DNA of 64,000 nt from Chitinophaga caeni (GCF_002557795.1 NZ_CP023777.1:1628001-1692000); one strand, 5' to 3'. Shown: positions 53,053 through 63,425, numbered from the stretch's first letter. Made by a program: numbers and translations. The notes: generated by a model from the letters alone, not told the origin.

Positions 53053-53652
53053 ATGCAAGTTCAGCAAGAAAATCATGAACAGGATTTGTTGCTCTTGGTA
53101 GCCAAGGGTGATGAAAAAGCCTTTAGTGAATTATTCCACCGTTACAGGAATAAAATCTATTCCATGGCTTTGGAAATTACCCGGTCTGCACCTATCTCTG
53201 AAGAAATTTTGTTGGATGTATTCCTGAAGGTATGGCTGAAACGGGATCAATTGTCTGAAATACAGCATTTTAGAGCTTGGTTATTTACCGTTGCCAGGAA
53301 CAGGATCTACAGCGCATTAAAGCAGGTGGCCCTCCGGAAAAATACCACGGCAACTATTGATGAAGACGAATTATTATTCCATATTTGCGATGATTCCAAT
53401 ACTTTTTTGTTGGAAAAAGAATATCGAAATATCCTCCATAAAGCAATTGCTAAACTCCCTCCACAACAGAAGAAAGTTTATTTATTGATCAAGGAACACG
53501 GCCTTAAAAGGGAACAAGCTGCACAGGAATTGAACCTGTCCCCTGAAACAGTTAAGCGCCACCTGTCCGAAGCTATGCATTTTATCCGCACCTACTGCTT
53601 ATCGCATATGGGGATTTCCGCTGCTGTAATTGTCTTGAAGAATATATTATAA
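53053..53652 (+). CDS. ECF RNA polymerase sigma factor
   Basis: 199 aa. Region 2 (about 20-88) has EKAFSELFHRYRNKIYSMAL and AWLFTVARNRIYSALKQ. Region 4 (about 120-175) has LPPQQKKVYLLIKEHGLKRE and the HTH AQELNLSPETVKRHLSEAM. It matches the Bacteroidota expansion family of ECF factors that work with FecR anti-sigma proteins. The start MQVQQENHEQD was set by the promoter at 53027. It is followed 146 bases later by the anti-sigma gene, which may have a separate promoter. Confidence 0.94.
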   Translation: MQVQQENHEQDLLLLVAKGDEKAFSELFHRYRNKIYSMALEITRSAPISEEILLDVFLKVWLKRDQLSEIQHFRAWLFTVARNRIYSALKQVALRKNTTATIDEDELLFHICDDSNTFLLEKEYRNILHKAIAKLPPQQKKVYLLIKEHGLKREQAAQELNLSPETVKRHLSEAMHFIRTYCLSHMGISAAVIVLKNIL

Positions 53653-53798
53653 TACCCTATTATTTTGCCGGATCATTTTTGAAAATACTTCCCTGGAAAA
53701 AAAATTGTTCCACAACTGACCCATCCATTCATTCCCATCGTCTCTATAAGTATACAGCTCAAATATTTAGTACTAAAACAAGCTGAATTAATTCACTG

Positions 53799-54962
53799 AT
53801 GACTTCATTCGAAATACTATTCCGAAAATTTGTTGCGGGTACGATTACCGAATCGGAACGTGCAATATTGTTTGAAATGATGGCCGATTCTAAGTACAAC
53901 GAAGAATTAGCCGACTTGGTAGCGCAAATTTCGGAAGTAAGTACGGGTCAACATGAATTAGAAGATCATAGGGCAGAAGAGATATTATCGGTCATCTTGA
54001 ATACCAAATCGAAAAGGGGGCGCTTGGTTAGCTTGCTGCGTTGGTCGGCAGCGGCGGCGGTACTGATCATTGCAGGTTGGGCGGTCAATTCTTTAATCAA
54101 TCCAACAGGGACGAATAAATTGGCCAAGGGAAATACTGCAATGCAAGATATTTTGCCGGCTACGAAGGGGGCGCTATTAACCATGGGCGATGGTAGCCAG
54201 GTAATGCTAGATACGCTGGACGATGCCCAGTTAAAACAGCATGGAATGCTCGCGGCATCCGTAAAAAATGGGACGCTATCCTGTATTGAGAATGAGGAGC
54301 TGCCCTTAAGCCAGAATACACTCACTACTGCCAAGGGAAAATTATACCACTTGGTGCTTCCGGATGGCTCGGATGTTTGGTTGAATGCAGCTTCCGAAAT
54401 TCAATATCCTAGCCGTTTTGCAAAAGATGAGCGCGTAGTAAAATTGAAAGGGGAAGCATATTTCGAGATACAACAGGATGTTAAGGCGCCTTTCTCTGTA
54501 GAAGTTGCGAATACTACGGTTCACGTATTGGGGACGCATTTTAATATTAATGCTTACGCGGATGAACCGGTAATTAAAACTACTTTGTTGCAAGGGAAAG
54601 TTGCTGTGAATACAGTTGCAGAAAATGGTAAAGAAGCCAAGGCCATTCTACATCCGGGGCAACAAGCTACTACTGCTATGAATAGCCAAATGCCAGCAGT
54701 AAAGGTAACGCCGGCCGATACGGCTTTCGTCATGGCTTGGCGGAACGGTATATTTAATTTCGAGAATGCAGATATACAAACTGTTATGAAGGAGTTGGAA
54801 CGTTGGTATGACCTGGACGTTGTGTACGAATCGGGGATTCCCGACTTACATTTCGGGGGTAAGATGGGGCGCGATTTAACGGTCAACCAGGTTTTAAGGA
54901 TTTTAGAAATTTCAAAGGTCAGGTTTAAAATAGAAGGTAGAAAACTGATCGTTTCCAAGTAA
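53799..54962 (+). CDS. FecR-family anti-sigma factor
   Basis: 387 aa. The cytoplasmic N-terminus (1-80) binds the sigma factor. One membrane helix follows (LLRWSAAAAVLIIAGWAVNSL, about 80-100), then the periplasmic FecR domain with LVLPDGSDVWLNAASEIQYP and VVKLKGEAYFEIQ, and a C-terminal STN-like segment (AVKVTPADTAFVMAWRNGIF then DIQTVMKELERWYDLDVVYE). It relays the signal from the SusC STN domain to the ECF factor. Confidence 0.93.
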   Translation: MTSFEILFRKFVAGTITESERAILFEMMADSKYNEELADLVAQISEVSTGQHELEDHRAEEILSVILNTKSKRGRLVSLLRWSAAAAVLIIAGWAVNSLINPTGTNKLAKGNTAMQDILPATKGALLTMGDGSQVMLDTLDDAQLKQHGMLAASVKNGTLSCIENEELPLSQNTLTTAKGKLYHLVLPDGSDVWLNAASEIQYPSRFAKDERVVKLKGEAYFEIQQDVKAPFSVEVANTTVHVLGTHFNINAYADEPVIKTTLLQGKVAVNTVAENGKEAKAILHPGQQATTAMNSQMPAVKVTPADTAFVMAWRNGIFNFENADIQTVMKELERWYDLDVVYESGIPDLHFGGKMGRDLTVNQVLRILEISKVRFKIEGRKLIVSK

Positions 54963-55043
54963 ATAATGAATGATTACATTGACTGGCAACTCTTTTCATA
55001 AGAAAGGGAATAGGGATTCGCATGCCTAAAAATATTGAATAAT

Positions 55044-58000
55044 ATGATCAACTCTCAACCTAAAAACATGTTTTACAAAACATCTTCCTTGTTACTCTAT
55101 TTTCGAACACGGATCAACATCCAATCCCGGTTTTCGTGGACTGTCTTCGTTTGCTTACTTGTTACCTTGTGCTTACAAGTTCGTGGAAATGCCCTGTCGC
55201 AACAGGTTAGCATGTCCGGAAAAAACCTAAGCTTCAAGCAAATTTTTTCCAAAGTGGAAAAGCAAACGGGATACGTATTTTTTTATAATGCGGATGTGCT
55301 TCAGAAAACTACGCCCGTAGATGTTTCCGTAACGAATATGCCCATAGAAACATTTTTAACGATGATCATGAAAGATCAGCCTGTTGATTTTGAAATTAAT
55401 GCCAAAACCATCACTATAAAAGAAAAAATTATTGCTAAAACAGGTGCCGTTAAAAGTTCGGAACCCGTCCGGCAAGATCCTCCCATTAAGGGAAAAGTTT
55501 ATGATAATGAAGGGAATCCTTTGCCGGGCGCTACCGTTTCTATCGTTGGTACTAATACTGGTGTTCAAACCAATGAGCAAGGCGAATTTTCGATCCAAGC
55601 AAAGAAAACAGATGTATTAGCGATATCCTACCTGGGCTTTGAACGGAAATTAATACCCTTGGCCACCACCAAGTTGCCCATCTCCGTTACGCTAATGCCC
55701 TCTAAGAAAAATATAGATGAAGTTGTAGTCATCGGGTACGGCACAGTGAAAAAGAGCGACTTAACCGGATCCGTAACTTCTGTAAGGGTCAAGGATATAG
55801 AAAATGTACCGGTAACCCGGGTGGACCAGATGTTGCAAGGACGCATTGCCGGTGCGGATATCGTTTCTACGGACGGGGAACCCGGTGCGGCAACAACGAT
55901 AAGGATCCGCGGTACGCGCTCCATTTCTGCCAGCAATGAACCTTTGTTTATCGTAGATGGCTTGATGGATGCCATCACCAGTTTGAATGAAATCAACCCT
56001 TCCGACATCGCTTCTATCGATGTATTAAAGGATGCTTCATCTACCGCTATTTACGGATCCAGGGGAAGTAACGGCGTTATCATCATCACGACGAAATCCG
56101 GCTCTGATAAATTAGGTAAAACCAACTTCACGTTCAGGAATGATGCCGGCTTTTCCGAACTACCCAGGTATTTAGACCTGATGAACGCCACCGAGTTTGC
56201 GCAACTGCAAAATGATCGCTATTATTTTGCCAGCACGGCCAATCAAACTAAACCATTGGAAGATTATCCTTATCCGGATCCGCTATCATTAGGTGAAGGC
56301 ACGAACTGGACACGGGAAATCACGCGCCGGGCGCCTTATCAAAATACGATGCTTTCCGCTTCCGGCGGTGATAAAACTACGCAGTATTATTTCTCTGCCA
56401 ATTATAACAACAACCAGGGTATTATCCAGAATAGCGGATTGAAACGATACCAGGTGAGACTCAACTTGGATCGGAATATCAGCAAGTTCGTAAAAGCGGG
56501 CTTACGTTTGAACTATTCCCGCATTAACAGGAATATCAATACGGCCGATATCGGGACCAATACGCTCTGGTATCGCTCAACCATATTCCTCGCGCCAACC
56601 ATGCCGGCTTATAAAGAAGATGGTAGTTTCAATGATTGGAATACACAATGGTACAGCGGAACGCTCTTTGATTCGCCTGTAGCAAATGTGAACTTAAAGA
56701 AAAATAAACACCTCGAACGTAGTCTAAGTTCGATGATGTACTTGGAAGTCAAGCCCATTAAAAACGTAGTTGTTAAGTCAACGCTTTCTTATGCCGATTA
56801 TAACCGTGATGAAGAACAATTCCAACCTTCCACTTTGCCGACCCGCGCCCATGCGCAATCCGGTGCTTATGCCTACCGTAGGGCATACGCGGTGAATAAT
56901 TACCTGAATGAAAACACGGTTACCTACCGCAATAAATGGAACAACGTTCACCAGTTTGACGCGATGTACGGTTTTACCGTGCAGAAAAAGGTATATAAGA
57001 ATATGGCAGCGAGCGGTAACGGGTATTTCGTGGATGATATAGAATCGAATGACCTCGGTGCTTTGCCTTCTAAAGATAATATTTCGTTGAGCTCTTACCT
57101 GGAAGAACAGGGCAGGGTATCGCACCTCGCCAGGTTAAATTATAATTACGCGGGGAAATATTACTTGACAATCACATCCCGTTTGGACGGCGCTTCCAAC
57201 TTTGCAGCCAATAATAAGTGGGCGCTGTTCCCTTCCGCGGCTTTCCGCTGGAACGCGCACCGCGAACCGTTTATGAAAAATGCCCGCTCCGTTGATGAGC
57301 TCGCGTTCCGTTTGAGCGGTGGTACTTCCGGCAATGACGCGATTGCCAGGTATCAATCCTTGGCGCGGTTGTCTTCTACTACCGGAGGTTATCTTTTTGA
57401 TGGATCGCAACCGGTTGCCTACTACCCCGGTCGCGTTGCCAATGAAGGCTTGACCTGGGAAAAAACAACCACTTACAATGCAGGTGTTGATCTGTCGTTG
57501 TTTAAACGTCGCCTTGAAATCACGGTAGATGCCTATAAAAGCATGACATCCGATTTATTGCTAACCGTACAACTTCCGTCGCAAGTTGGATTTACCTCCC
57601 GCTGGGCCAATATCGGTAAAACTTCTAACAAGGGTATTGAGTTGACCGTAACCCATGATAATATCCGTACGAAGAATTTTAACTGGTCAACCACGATCAC
57701 GGCAGCGCATAACAAACAGTTGGTAGAAGATATCGGTGGGTTAGACAGGGTTTCCGTGTATGATAATCCTTACGGTGCACAATATATGATGTATGGATAC
57801 GTGAAAGGTCAACCTTTGAATGCCTTGTGGGGCATGGAGTATGCCGGTGTTTGGAAGAGCAAGGAAGAAATTGAGCAGAATGAGAAAGATAAGAAATATG
57901 CCTCCGCGGCAGTAAGTTATTATTCGCCCGGTAGACAAAGATATATCGATCAAAATCATGATGGCATACTGGACAACAATGATTTGGTTTACCTGGGCAA

Positions 58001-58499
58001 TGCGGATCCGGATGTATACGGAGGTATACAAAACCGTTTCAGCTATAAGAAGTTCTCATTATCCTTTTACTTCAATTATAATATCGGGGGAAAGATTTAC
58101 AACCCGGTAGAATTATTCATGGGTAATGGTACTTATTTAACCAACCAGTTCAGGTATATGGTGAATGCTTGGCATCCTGTCCGGAATCCTAACTCCGATT
58201 ACCCGAGAGCAGATTCCAAAGATGATATTCCGAATGATCGATTTGTACACGATGCTACTTACTTAAGGCTGAAAAACATTACTGTTAGTTATCCTATTGA
58301 CTTAGCGAAACTGACACATCAGAAACTCAAGACTTTAGCATTGACATTAAGCGGCAATAATTTGTACCTATGGAAAGACTACAATGGCTATGATCCCGAA
58401 GTATCTACAAAGAGCGATGGAAGCACAATCCGCCGTATGGACAATGGTGCTTACCCGGCCAGTAGGACGATTACTTTCTCAGCAGAATTAAAATTTTAA
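55044..58499 (+). CDS. SusC/RagA family TonB-linked outer membrane transporter with STN domain
   Basis: 1151 aa. After a signal region ending around residue 50, the STN domain (SMSGKNLSFKQIFSKVEKQT) marks a signalling receptor. A CarboxypepD_reg domain follows (about 150-225, IKGKVYDNEGNPLPGATVSI). The TonB plug contains the SusC box IDEVVVIGYGTVKKSDLTGS, and a long beta-barrel ends with a C-terminal F (TFSAELKF). It imports large ligands captured by the SusD lipoprotein, six bases downstream. I start it at the ATG at 55044; a TTG at 55035 precedes it. Confidence 0.94.
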   Translation: MINSQPKNMFYKTSSLLLYFRTRINIQSRFSWTVFVCLLVTLCLQVRGNALSQQVSMSGKNLSFKQIFSKVEKQTGYVFFYNADVLQKTTPVDVSVTNMPIETFLTMIMKDQPVDFEINAKTITIKEKIIAKTGAVKSSEPVRQDPPIKGKVYDNEGNPLPGATVSIVGTNTGVQTNEQGEFSIQAKKTDVLAISYLGFERKLIPLATTKLPISVTLMPSKKNIDEVVVIGYGTVKKSDLTGSVTSVRVKDIENVPVTRVDQMLQGRIAGADIVSTDGEPGAATTIRIRGTRSISASNEPLFIVDGLMDAITSLNEINPSDIASIDVLKDASSTAIYGSRGSNGVIIITTKSGSDKLGKTNFTFRNDAGFSELPRYLDLMNATEFAQLQNDRYYFASTANQTKPLEDYPYPDPLSLGEGTNWTREITRRAPYQNTMLSASGGDKTTQYYFSANYNNNQGIIQNSGLKRYQVRLNLDRNISKFVKAGLRLNYSRINRNINTADIGTNTLWYRSTIFLAPTMPAYKEDGSFNDWNTQWYSGTLFDSPVANVNLKKNKHLERSLSSMMYLEVKPIKNVVVKSTLSYADYNRDEEQFQPSTLPTRAHAQSGAYAYRRAYAVNNYLNENTVTYRNKWNNVHQFDAMYGFTVQKKVYKNMAASGNGYFVDDIESNDLGALPSKDNISLSSYLEEQGRVSHLARLNYNYAGKYYLTITSRLDGASNFAANNKWALFPSAAFRWNAHREPFMKNARSVDELAFRLSGGTSGNDAIARYQSLARLSSTTGGYLFDGSQPVAYYPGRVANEGLTWEKTTTYNAGVDLSLFKRRLEITVDAYKSMTSDLLLTVQLPSQVGFTSRWANIGKTSNKGIELTVTHDNIRTKNFNWSTTITAAHNKQLVEDIGGLDRVSVYDNPYGAQYMMYGYVKGQPLNALWGMEYAGVWKSKEEIEQNEKDKKYASAAVSYYSPGRQRYIDQNHDGILDNNDLVYLGNADPDVYGGIQNRFSYKKFSLSFYFNYNIGGKIYNPVELFMGNGTYLTNQFRYMVNAWHPVRNPNSDYPRADSKDDIPNDRFVHDATYLRLKNITVSYPIDLAKLTHQKLKTLALTLSGNNLYLWKDYNGYDPEVSTKSDGSTIRRMDNGAYPASRTITFSAELKF

Positions 58500-58505
58500 C
58501 GAACC

Positions 58506-60011
58506 ATGAAAAAGTTGACATACTCATTACTCGGAATAATACTAGCCATTGCCTTCACTTGCAGCAGTTGTAAAAAGTTGTTGGAAGAAGATCCTAAGAG
58601 TTTCGTGAGCCCGGGTGGATTTTATCAATCTGAAGCGCAATGTCTCGCCGCGCTGAACAGTTGCTATATTCCTTTGACCAGTATATACATGGCGGATTTC
58701 ATGATATCCTTGGAGGCAACAACAGATCTGGCATTCCTTAACTCGGCCCAGCTCGATGCCAAGTTCGAAATTTCCCCGGCTAATCCAGGGGTCGGAGATA
58801 ATATATGGACAAATTGCTATAAAGGAATTATGTATTGTAATGCTGCGATACAAGGTATAGAAAGTGCACCCATCGATGATGAGCGGAAGCCGCCATTAAA
58901 GGCGGAAGCAATTACATTAAGGGCCTTGTATTATTATATCCTCACAAGCATGTTCCAAGATGTACCATTTTATACTAATGATATCAATAGCTTGGATGCC
59001 CTGACGGAAGTCATGAAATTGGGAAGAATGCCGGCTAATGAAACGAGGACTTACCTGGTCGACGAGTTGTTGCAATACGTTAGCTATTTACCGCAACAAA
59101 GAACTTCGGAAGTAGCGGATAACCGGATCTCTGCCCCGATGGCATATATGTTGATAGGGAAAATGGCGCTATGGAACAAGGATTATGAAACCTGTGTTTC
59201 CGCCATGAAGGAAATTCAGAAGATATATGGTCAACTGCTTCAATACCCCTTGGAAGATGTGTATTTCAGGAATAAAAACACGCCGGAATCAATCTTCGAA
59301 ATTCAATATACCTGGTCGGCAACCGGCTTAAAGAAAACCACGACGGTAGCAGCATTTTTTACGCCATCTAAAAAATCGGGTACTAGTACCTACGATGGTG
59401 TGAACATCCCGGAACTGGGGGCCGAAGCTAACCCGTTTACCTGCATTACGCCGACAGAATATTTTATGTCGCTATATGATTTAACTGATCCCCGGAAGGA
59501 AATGATCTTGGCATATAGCTACGACGGGCAATATTTCAGCAGGCCTATGGCGAACAATGGAACAGGGAAAGCCTGGATGGGGCCGAAGTTCTGGTGCCCG
59601 GGTATGAATAATATCGCGGATGGAAACAACCAGAAAGTATTCCGTTATGCAGATGCTTTGCTGATGTTAGCGGAAGCGGCCAATGAAACCGGTGAAACTG
59701 AATTAGCCATGCAGTGTTTGAACGATGTGAAAACCCGAGCCAATCCTGAATTTGCATTAGATGCCTATCCTGGTAAAAATGAATTTTTCGAAGAATTAAA
59801 GAAAGAACGGGGCCGGGAGCTAATGGGCGAATACGGCAGGAAATGGGACCTGGTACGCTGGGGCACTTTCTTTGAAGCCGTCAGCGAAACTTCCGGTGCA
59901 GAATACGAAGTGATCCACAATAACTTAAGACCATTCCATGAATATTACCCTATACCGGATAGGGAAGTGCTGAGGTCAGAAGGTGCATTAACAAATCCAA
60001 ACTATCAATAA
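58506..60011 (+). CDS. SusD/RagB family nutrient-binding lipoprotein
   Basis: 501 aa. The lipoprotein signal ends in a cysteine-rich lipobox (AFTCSSCKKLLEEDP; the lipidated residue is C19 or C22). A TPR-rich helical SusD body follows with AEAITLRALYYYILTSMFQDVPFYT and the C-terminal RYADALLMLAEAANETGE, ending RELMGEYGRKWDLVRWGTF. It is held on the outer surface by lipid and lids the SusC barrel. The ligand is not evident. The gap to SusC is 6 bases, and to the next gene 5 bases. Confidence 0.94.
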   Translation: MKKLTYSLLGIILAIAFTCSSCKKLLEEDPKSFVSPGGFYQSEAQCLAALNSCYIPLTSIYMADFMISLEATTDLAFLNSAQLDAKFEISPANPGVGDNIWTNCYKGIMYCNAAIQGIESAPIDDERKPPLKAEAITLRALYYYILTSMFQDVPFYTNDINSLDALTEVMKLGRMPANETRTYLVDELLQYVSYLPQQRTSEVADNRISAPMAYMLIGKMALWNKDYETCVSAMKEIQKIYGQLLQYPLEDVYFRNKNTPESIFEIQYTWSATGLKKTTTVAAFFTPSKKSGTSTYDGVNIPELGAEANPFTCITPTEYFMSLYDLTDPRKEMILAYSYDGQYFSRPMANNGTGKAWMGPKFWCPGMNNIADGNNQKVFRYADALLMLAEAANETGETELAMQCLNDVKTRANPEFALDAYPGKNEFFEELKKERGRELMGEYGRKWDLVRWGTFFEAVSETSGAEYEVIHNNLRPFHEYYPIPDREVLRSEGALTNPNYQ

Positions 60012-60016
60012 TCAAC

Positions 60017-60868
60017 ATGAATAAAATGAGATCGACCATTATATACAGTTTACTATTGTTTTGTTGCTTGCCACTCGCGGCACAAAACACGATGAAAGTA
60101 TTAAGCTATAATATCCTGGAAGGTATGGTGAAAGATACTACGAAGGGGAAACAACAGTTCGTGGAATGGGTGAAGGATAAAGATCCCGATATCTTGGCTT
60201 TGCAGGAATGTAATGGCTTTACGCAGAAAAGCCTGGAAGCCCTGGCGGCCAGTTATGGTCATCCGTATGCAGTTATAGTAAAGGAAAGCGGTTACCCTGT
60301 AGGACTTACCTCTAAGTACCCGATTGCCGGGATTCAAAAGGTAAATGAAAATATGACCCATGGATTTATCCTGGCAAAGATTGAAAACTTGAATATCTGT
60401 GTACTGCATCTCAACCCGCATTTATATCAAAAAAGAAGGCAGGAGATCGCAGCTATATTAAAGTATATATCCATCCAGCCAAATGCACATAACTGGTTGG
60501 TGATGGGAGATTTTAACTCTCAAACCCCCTTGGAGAAAGATCGTCATGCAAAATCGAATATCATTCAAAGGCAGAAAGATGCTGTGAAACGGAATCCGAA
60601 AATACACAACTTGGTGGATGGCGAAAAGATAGATTACCTCGTGCAACAGCAAATGCTGAACGCCGGCTTTAAAGACCTGGCCTTTATTTATGATGCAGAT
60701 CAAAAGCAACAAAATGGTAAAGATACGATCCGCAGCAATGCTAGGATTGATTATATATACTCCGATAAAGCTTTGAGTAAGAAGATGAAAAGTTGCCACT
60801 TCATCTACGACGATTTCACTGCCAAATTTTCTGATCACCGGCCTATTATCCTGGAACTCAAAAATTAA
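60017..60868 (+). CDS. Exported endonuclease/exonuclease/phosphatase-family protein
   Basis: 283 aa with a signal peptide (about 1-22, ending PLAAQ). The metal-dependent EEP fold is complete by motif: VLSYNILEG (Asn), LALQECNGF (Glu), LHLNPH, VMGDFNSQTP (Asp/Asn), DYIYSDK and SDHRPIILEL (His). Members hydrolyse phosphodiesters in nucleic acids, sphingomyelin or inositol phosphates. Placement in a SusCD operon points to extracellular breakdown of a phosphodiester substrate. Which substrate is inference. Confidence 0.9.
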   Translation: MNKMRSTIIYSLLLFCCLPLAAQNTMKVLSYNILEGMVKDTTKGKQQFVEWVKDKDPDILALQECNGFTQKSLEALAASYGHPYAVIVKESGYPVGLTSKYPIAGIQKVNENMTHGFILAKIENLNICVLHLNPHLYQKRRQEIAAILKYISIQPNAHNWLVMGDFNSQTPLEKDRHAKSNIIQRQKDAVKRNPKIHNLVDGEKIDYLVQQQMLNAGFKDLAFIYDADQKQQNGKDTIRSNARIDYIYSDKALSKKMKSCHFIYDDFTAKFSDHRPIILELKN

Positions 60869-60873
60869 TCATC

Positions 60874-62928
60874 ATGCCGCATTTTATATTTCGAAAATTG
60901 AGTTGGTTTTTCCTAGTGGCAGGCTTTTCAATACTTTGCCTGTATGCCTGCCGTAAGGAAGAAGATGTAAAGTTCGTGACTGACCTGGCCATCGATTCGA
61001 GGATCGTGAGGATGCCCGCCAATGCAGATACAACGCGAATCATCATATATTCTGAAGGTAACTGGAACCTGGAAGTGACCGAGCCTGTTGAGTGGTTGCA
61101 CCTGATGGAAAGTTCCGGCAATGGCAAGGGCGAAGCATTGATTTCATTGCAAGATAACAACGGCAATCTCCCGAGATCGGTTAAAGTGCTCGTGAAGGGA
61201 AATGGTAAAACAGATTCAATTGATATACAACAGAAAGGTCTGACGCCGACTATCAAGATCACCGATGAAACGGCACAAAGCATTGCCAACGGCGGGATTT
61301 TAAAAACGCCGATCAACACCAATGTTCCGCTGGAATTGATGGATATCACTTACCGGTATGATTCTACCGGTGGTACATGGGTTTCAGGACTGCAATTACA
61401 AGACGGTTACCTGTACTTTAAAGTTGATAGTAATAAATTGACTACGCCCCGCAGTGTCATGTTATACCTGGGTTACCTGGATGCGCTTGGCGCTATCACG
61501 AAAGATTCATTGAAGATCTCCCAAAACCTCGGCATGAGCTACGAAGGTGCTGTGGTAAAGGATTTTCAATATGTAAAACAAATGCTGGCAACAGGGAAAA
61601 TAGAGGAAAATATCTTTATTGAAGGGATCGTGATCAGCGATAAAGGTCACCCTAATATTGCCAAGAACTGGAACAACACTAGCAACAAGCATACGCTCGA
61701 TAAAACGGGCAATGAAAAAGCCGTATATGTTCAGGACCTGGATGGCACGGAAGGAATTTATATTCAAACAGCAACGCCCGGGCAAAATATTTTCAACTTC
61801 AATGACAAGGTACGTATCTGGTTGAAAGATGCCGACCTGGAACGTTTCAATGATCCGAATTATGTCATCGTTAGCGGTATTGAAGTGAAACATATCATGC
61901 AGAAGGAAGCCCGTATGGTCAACCTCGAACCGAGGGAAAAGTACATTGGCGACTTAACGGACAACGACCTGTATACTTACATAAAATTGAAAGATGTTGA
62001 GATATCCGTTCCTTCCGGCTCATTTACCAATATCAACGAAGGGTATGCCGCCCGTACGGATTGTTATCCTACGCATGTCCGCGATATTCAAGGAAGCGGG
62101 CTTTACATGTTAACAAACCTCGGTGTTCCTTACCGCCGCGATGGTAATCAAGTGCCGCAAGGCTCGGGAAGTATTGCAGGGATATTAGTTCATGAAACGA
62201 TGGATCGTTACGGTGGAGATATAGGCCGCTATGCTATCAGGCACCTTTCCAGGGAAGGGATCGATTTGAAAGAAGATAGAAGCCAAGGATTTTCCAATGT
62301 ACTGGTGGAATGGAGCCGTTTCAAGAAAGAGTTTGCCGCGGCGCCCACTGCAAGCGAGAACCCGTTAACACCGGATATCGGCCAGGGAAAGTTGTACAAA
62401 ACCGGCAATATTGATATGGACTTTACGGGTACAGGTATTTACGGCACAACAGATTATAACGGCTTAATACCAGAAGCTACCACCGTGAAAGGTTCCATTG
62501 CCAATGGCGCTTGGGGAAGTAAAAATTGGTGGTCAACTGCCAACAACAGTGGCGAAGCATGGATGATCGAAGTCTCCTCTTCCGGAATTAGTACCCCTAT
62601 CTCATTACAAATCGAAGGCAATTCGGACATCGGCGGCCCGAGGAATTTTATCGCGGAATGGTCTGATGGCAGCGGTAACTGGAATAGTATCGGTACCTAT
62701 ACCTTACAGGATGTTACGAACTGGTCTAATACCTTGCTTACCCAGGTGCCCGGGCATAAGGTTTTAAACTTTAATTTGCCGGTGGCAGCAAGTGGCTTGG
62801 AAAAGTTAGTTATCCGCTTGCGGGTTTTAAATAAAATTTGCGGATCAACAACCAATCCTAACGGTGGAACTTTAGGCGCCAACGGGGTTACCAGGTTAGC
62901 GCACGTTTCATTGAAATATAATAAATGA
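60874..62928 (+). CDS. DUF5689 lipoprotein with BACON-like N-terminal domain
   Basis: 684 aa. The lipobox is LCLYACRKEED. A BACON-like domain follows (about 40-130, NADTTRIIIYSEGNWNLEVTEP then WLHLMESSGNGKGEALISLQ). The DUF5689 domain spans about 220-460, with VKDFQYVKQMLATGKIEENI, IEGIVISDKG, GIYIQTATPGQNIFNFNDKV and VRDIQGSGLYM, an OB-fold-like binding unit. A C-terminal jelly-roll-like part follows (about 490-684). DUF5689 modules also occur in secreted nucleases. This is the last gene of the SusCD operon. Confidence 0.88.
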   Translation: MPHFIFRKLSWFFLVAGFSILCLYACRKEEDVKFVTDLAIDSRIVRMPANADTTRIIIYSEGNWNLEVTEPVEWLHLMESSGNGKGEALISLQDNNGNLPRSVKVLVKGNGKTDSIDIQQKGLTPTIKITDETAQSIANGGILKTPINTNVPLELMDITYRYDSTGGTWVSGLQLQDGYLYFKVDSNKLTTPRSVMLYLGYLDALGAITKDSLKISQNLGMSYEGAVVKDFQYVKQMLATGKIEENIFIEGIVISDKGHPNIAKNWNNTSNKHTLDKTGNEKAVYVQDLDGTEGIYIQTATPGQNIFNFNDKVRIWLKDADLERFNDPNYVIVSGIEVKHIMQKEARMVNLEPREKYIGDLTDNDLYTYIKLKDVEISVPSGSFTNINEGYAARTDCYPTHVRDIQGSGLYMLTNLGVPYRRDGNQVPQGSGSIAGILVHETMDRYGGDIGRYAIRHLSREGIDLKEDRSQGFSNVLVEWSRFKKEFAAAPTASENPLTPDIGQGKLYKTGNIDMDFTGTGIYGTTDYNGLIPEATTVKGSIANGAWGSKNWWSTANNSGEAWMIEVSSSGISTPISLQIEGNSDIGGPRNFIAEWSDGSGNWNSIGTYTLQDVTNWSNTLLTQVPGHKVLNFNLPVAASGLEKLVIRLRVLNKICGSTTNPNGGTLGANGVTRLAHVSLKYNK

Positions 62929-62969
62929 TGCCCCAATTTTGTATAACACTAATTATCTATTGAAAGTAA

Positions 62970-63002
62970 TGGGCCGCGCATTTGCGCGGCCCAATTGTTT
63001 TG
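62970..63002 (+). terminator. Rho-independent terminator after the SusCD operon
   Basis: An 11-bp GC-rich stem (62970-62980 with 62983-62993) and a tiny loop, followed by AATTGTTTTG. It ends the sigma-controlled operon. Confidence 0.85.
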
Positions 63003-63083
63003 TACTGCGGCTATACTTCAAGCCAAGTTCTTTATATTGATCATCATTGGGGTTCGGTAAGAAAGCATAAAATATTTATCGAC

Positions 63084-63425
63084 ATGAATATTAAAAAGAT
63101 TTCTATCCCGGTTATTGTTGCCTGTGCTACGGTCTGTTGCACCTTATTTAGTCATGCCGGGAGCTTTCCATTCATGCAGGAAATTACCCATGAGGGCTGC
63201 TATTCGGCCATAGAAGTATCGCGTATGCCCGGTAACTGGCCAACCGGCGATGGAGAAACGCCCTATGTACAATTAAAGAAGGATCAACAAATTACGGTTG
63301 AATACGGTACGGAGATGACCTCATCCGGAGGCTGTAGCGCGCCATTTAACGCCTATTGTTGTTTCAGGGTAGAGAAAGTAGGGAAAGATTGGAAAGTTAC
63401 CGGTATTACTTTTACCAGCTTGTAA
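63084..63425 (+). CDS. Small secreted Cys-rich protein of unknown function
   Basis: 113 aa. Signal peptide (MNIKKISIPVIVACATVCC TLFSHAG, about 1-25). The mature part is short, with GCYSAIEVSRMPGNWPTGDGE and paired cysteines (SSGGCSAPFNAYCCFRVEKV). I recognise no family. The start is the ATG at 63084; the longer frame would run back into the terminator. It may be a separate gene following the SusCD operon, with no clear promoter found. Confidence 0.6.
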   Translation: MNIKKISIPVIVACATVCCTLFSHAGSFPFMQEITHEGCYSAIEVSRMPGNWPTGDGETPYVQLKKDQQITVEYGTEMTSSGGCSAPFNAYCCFRVEKVGKDWKVTGITFTSL

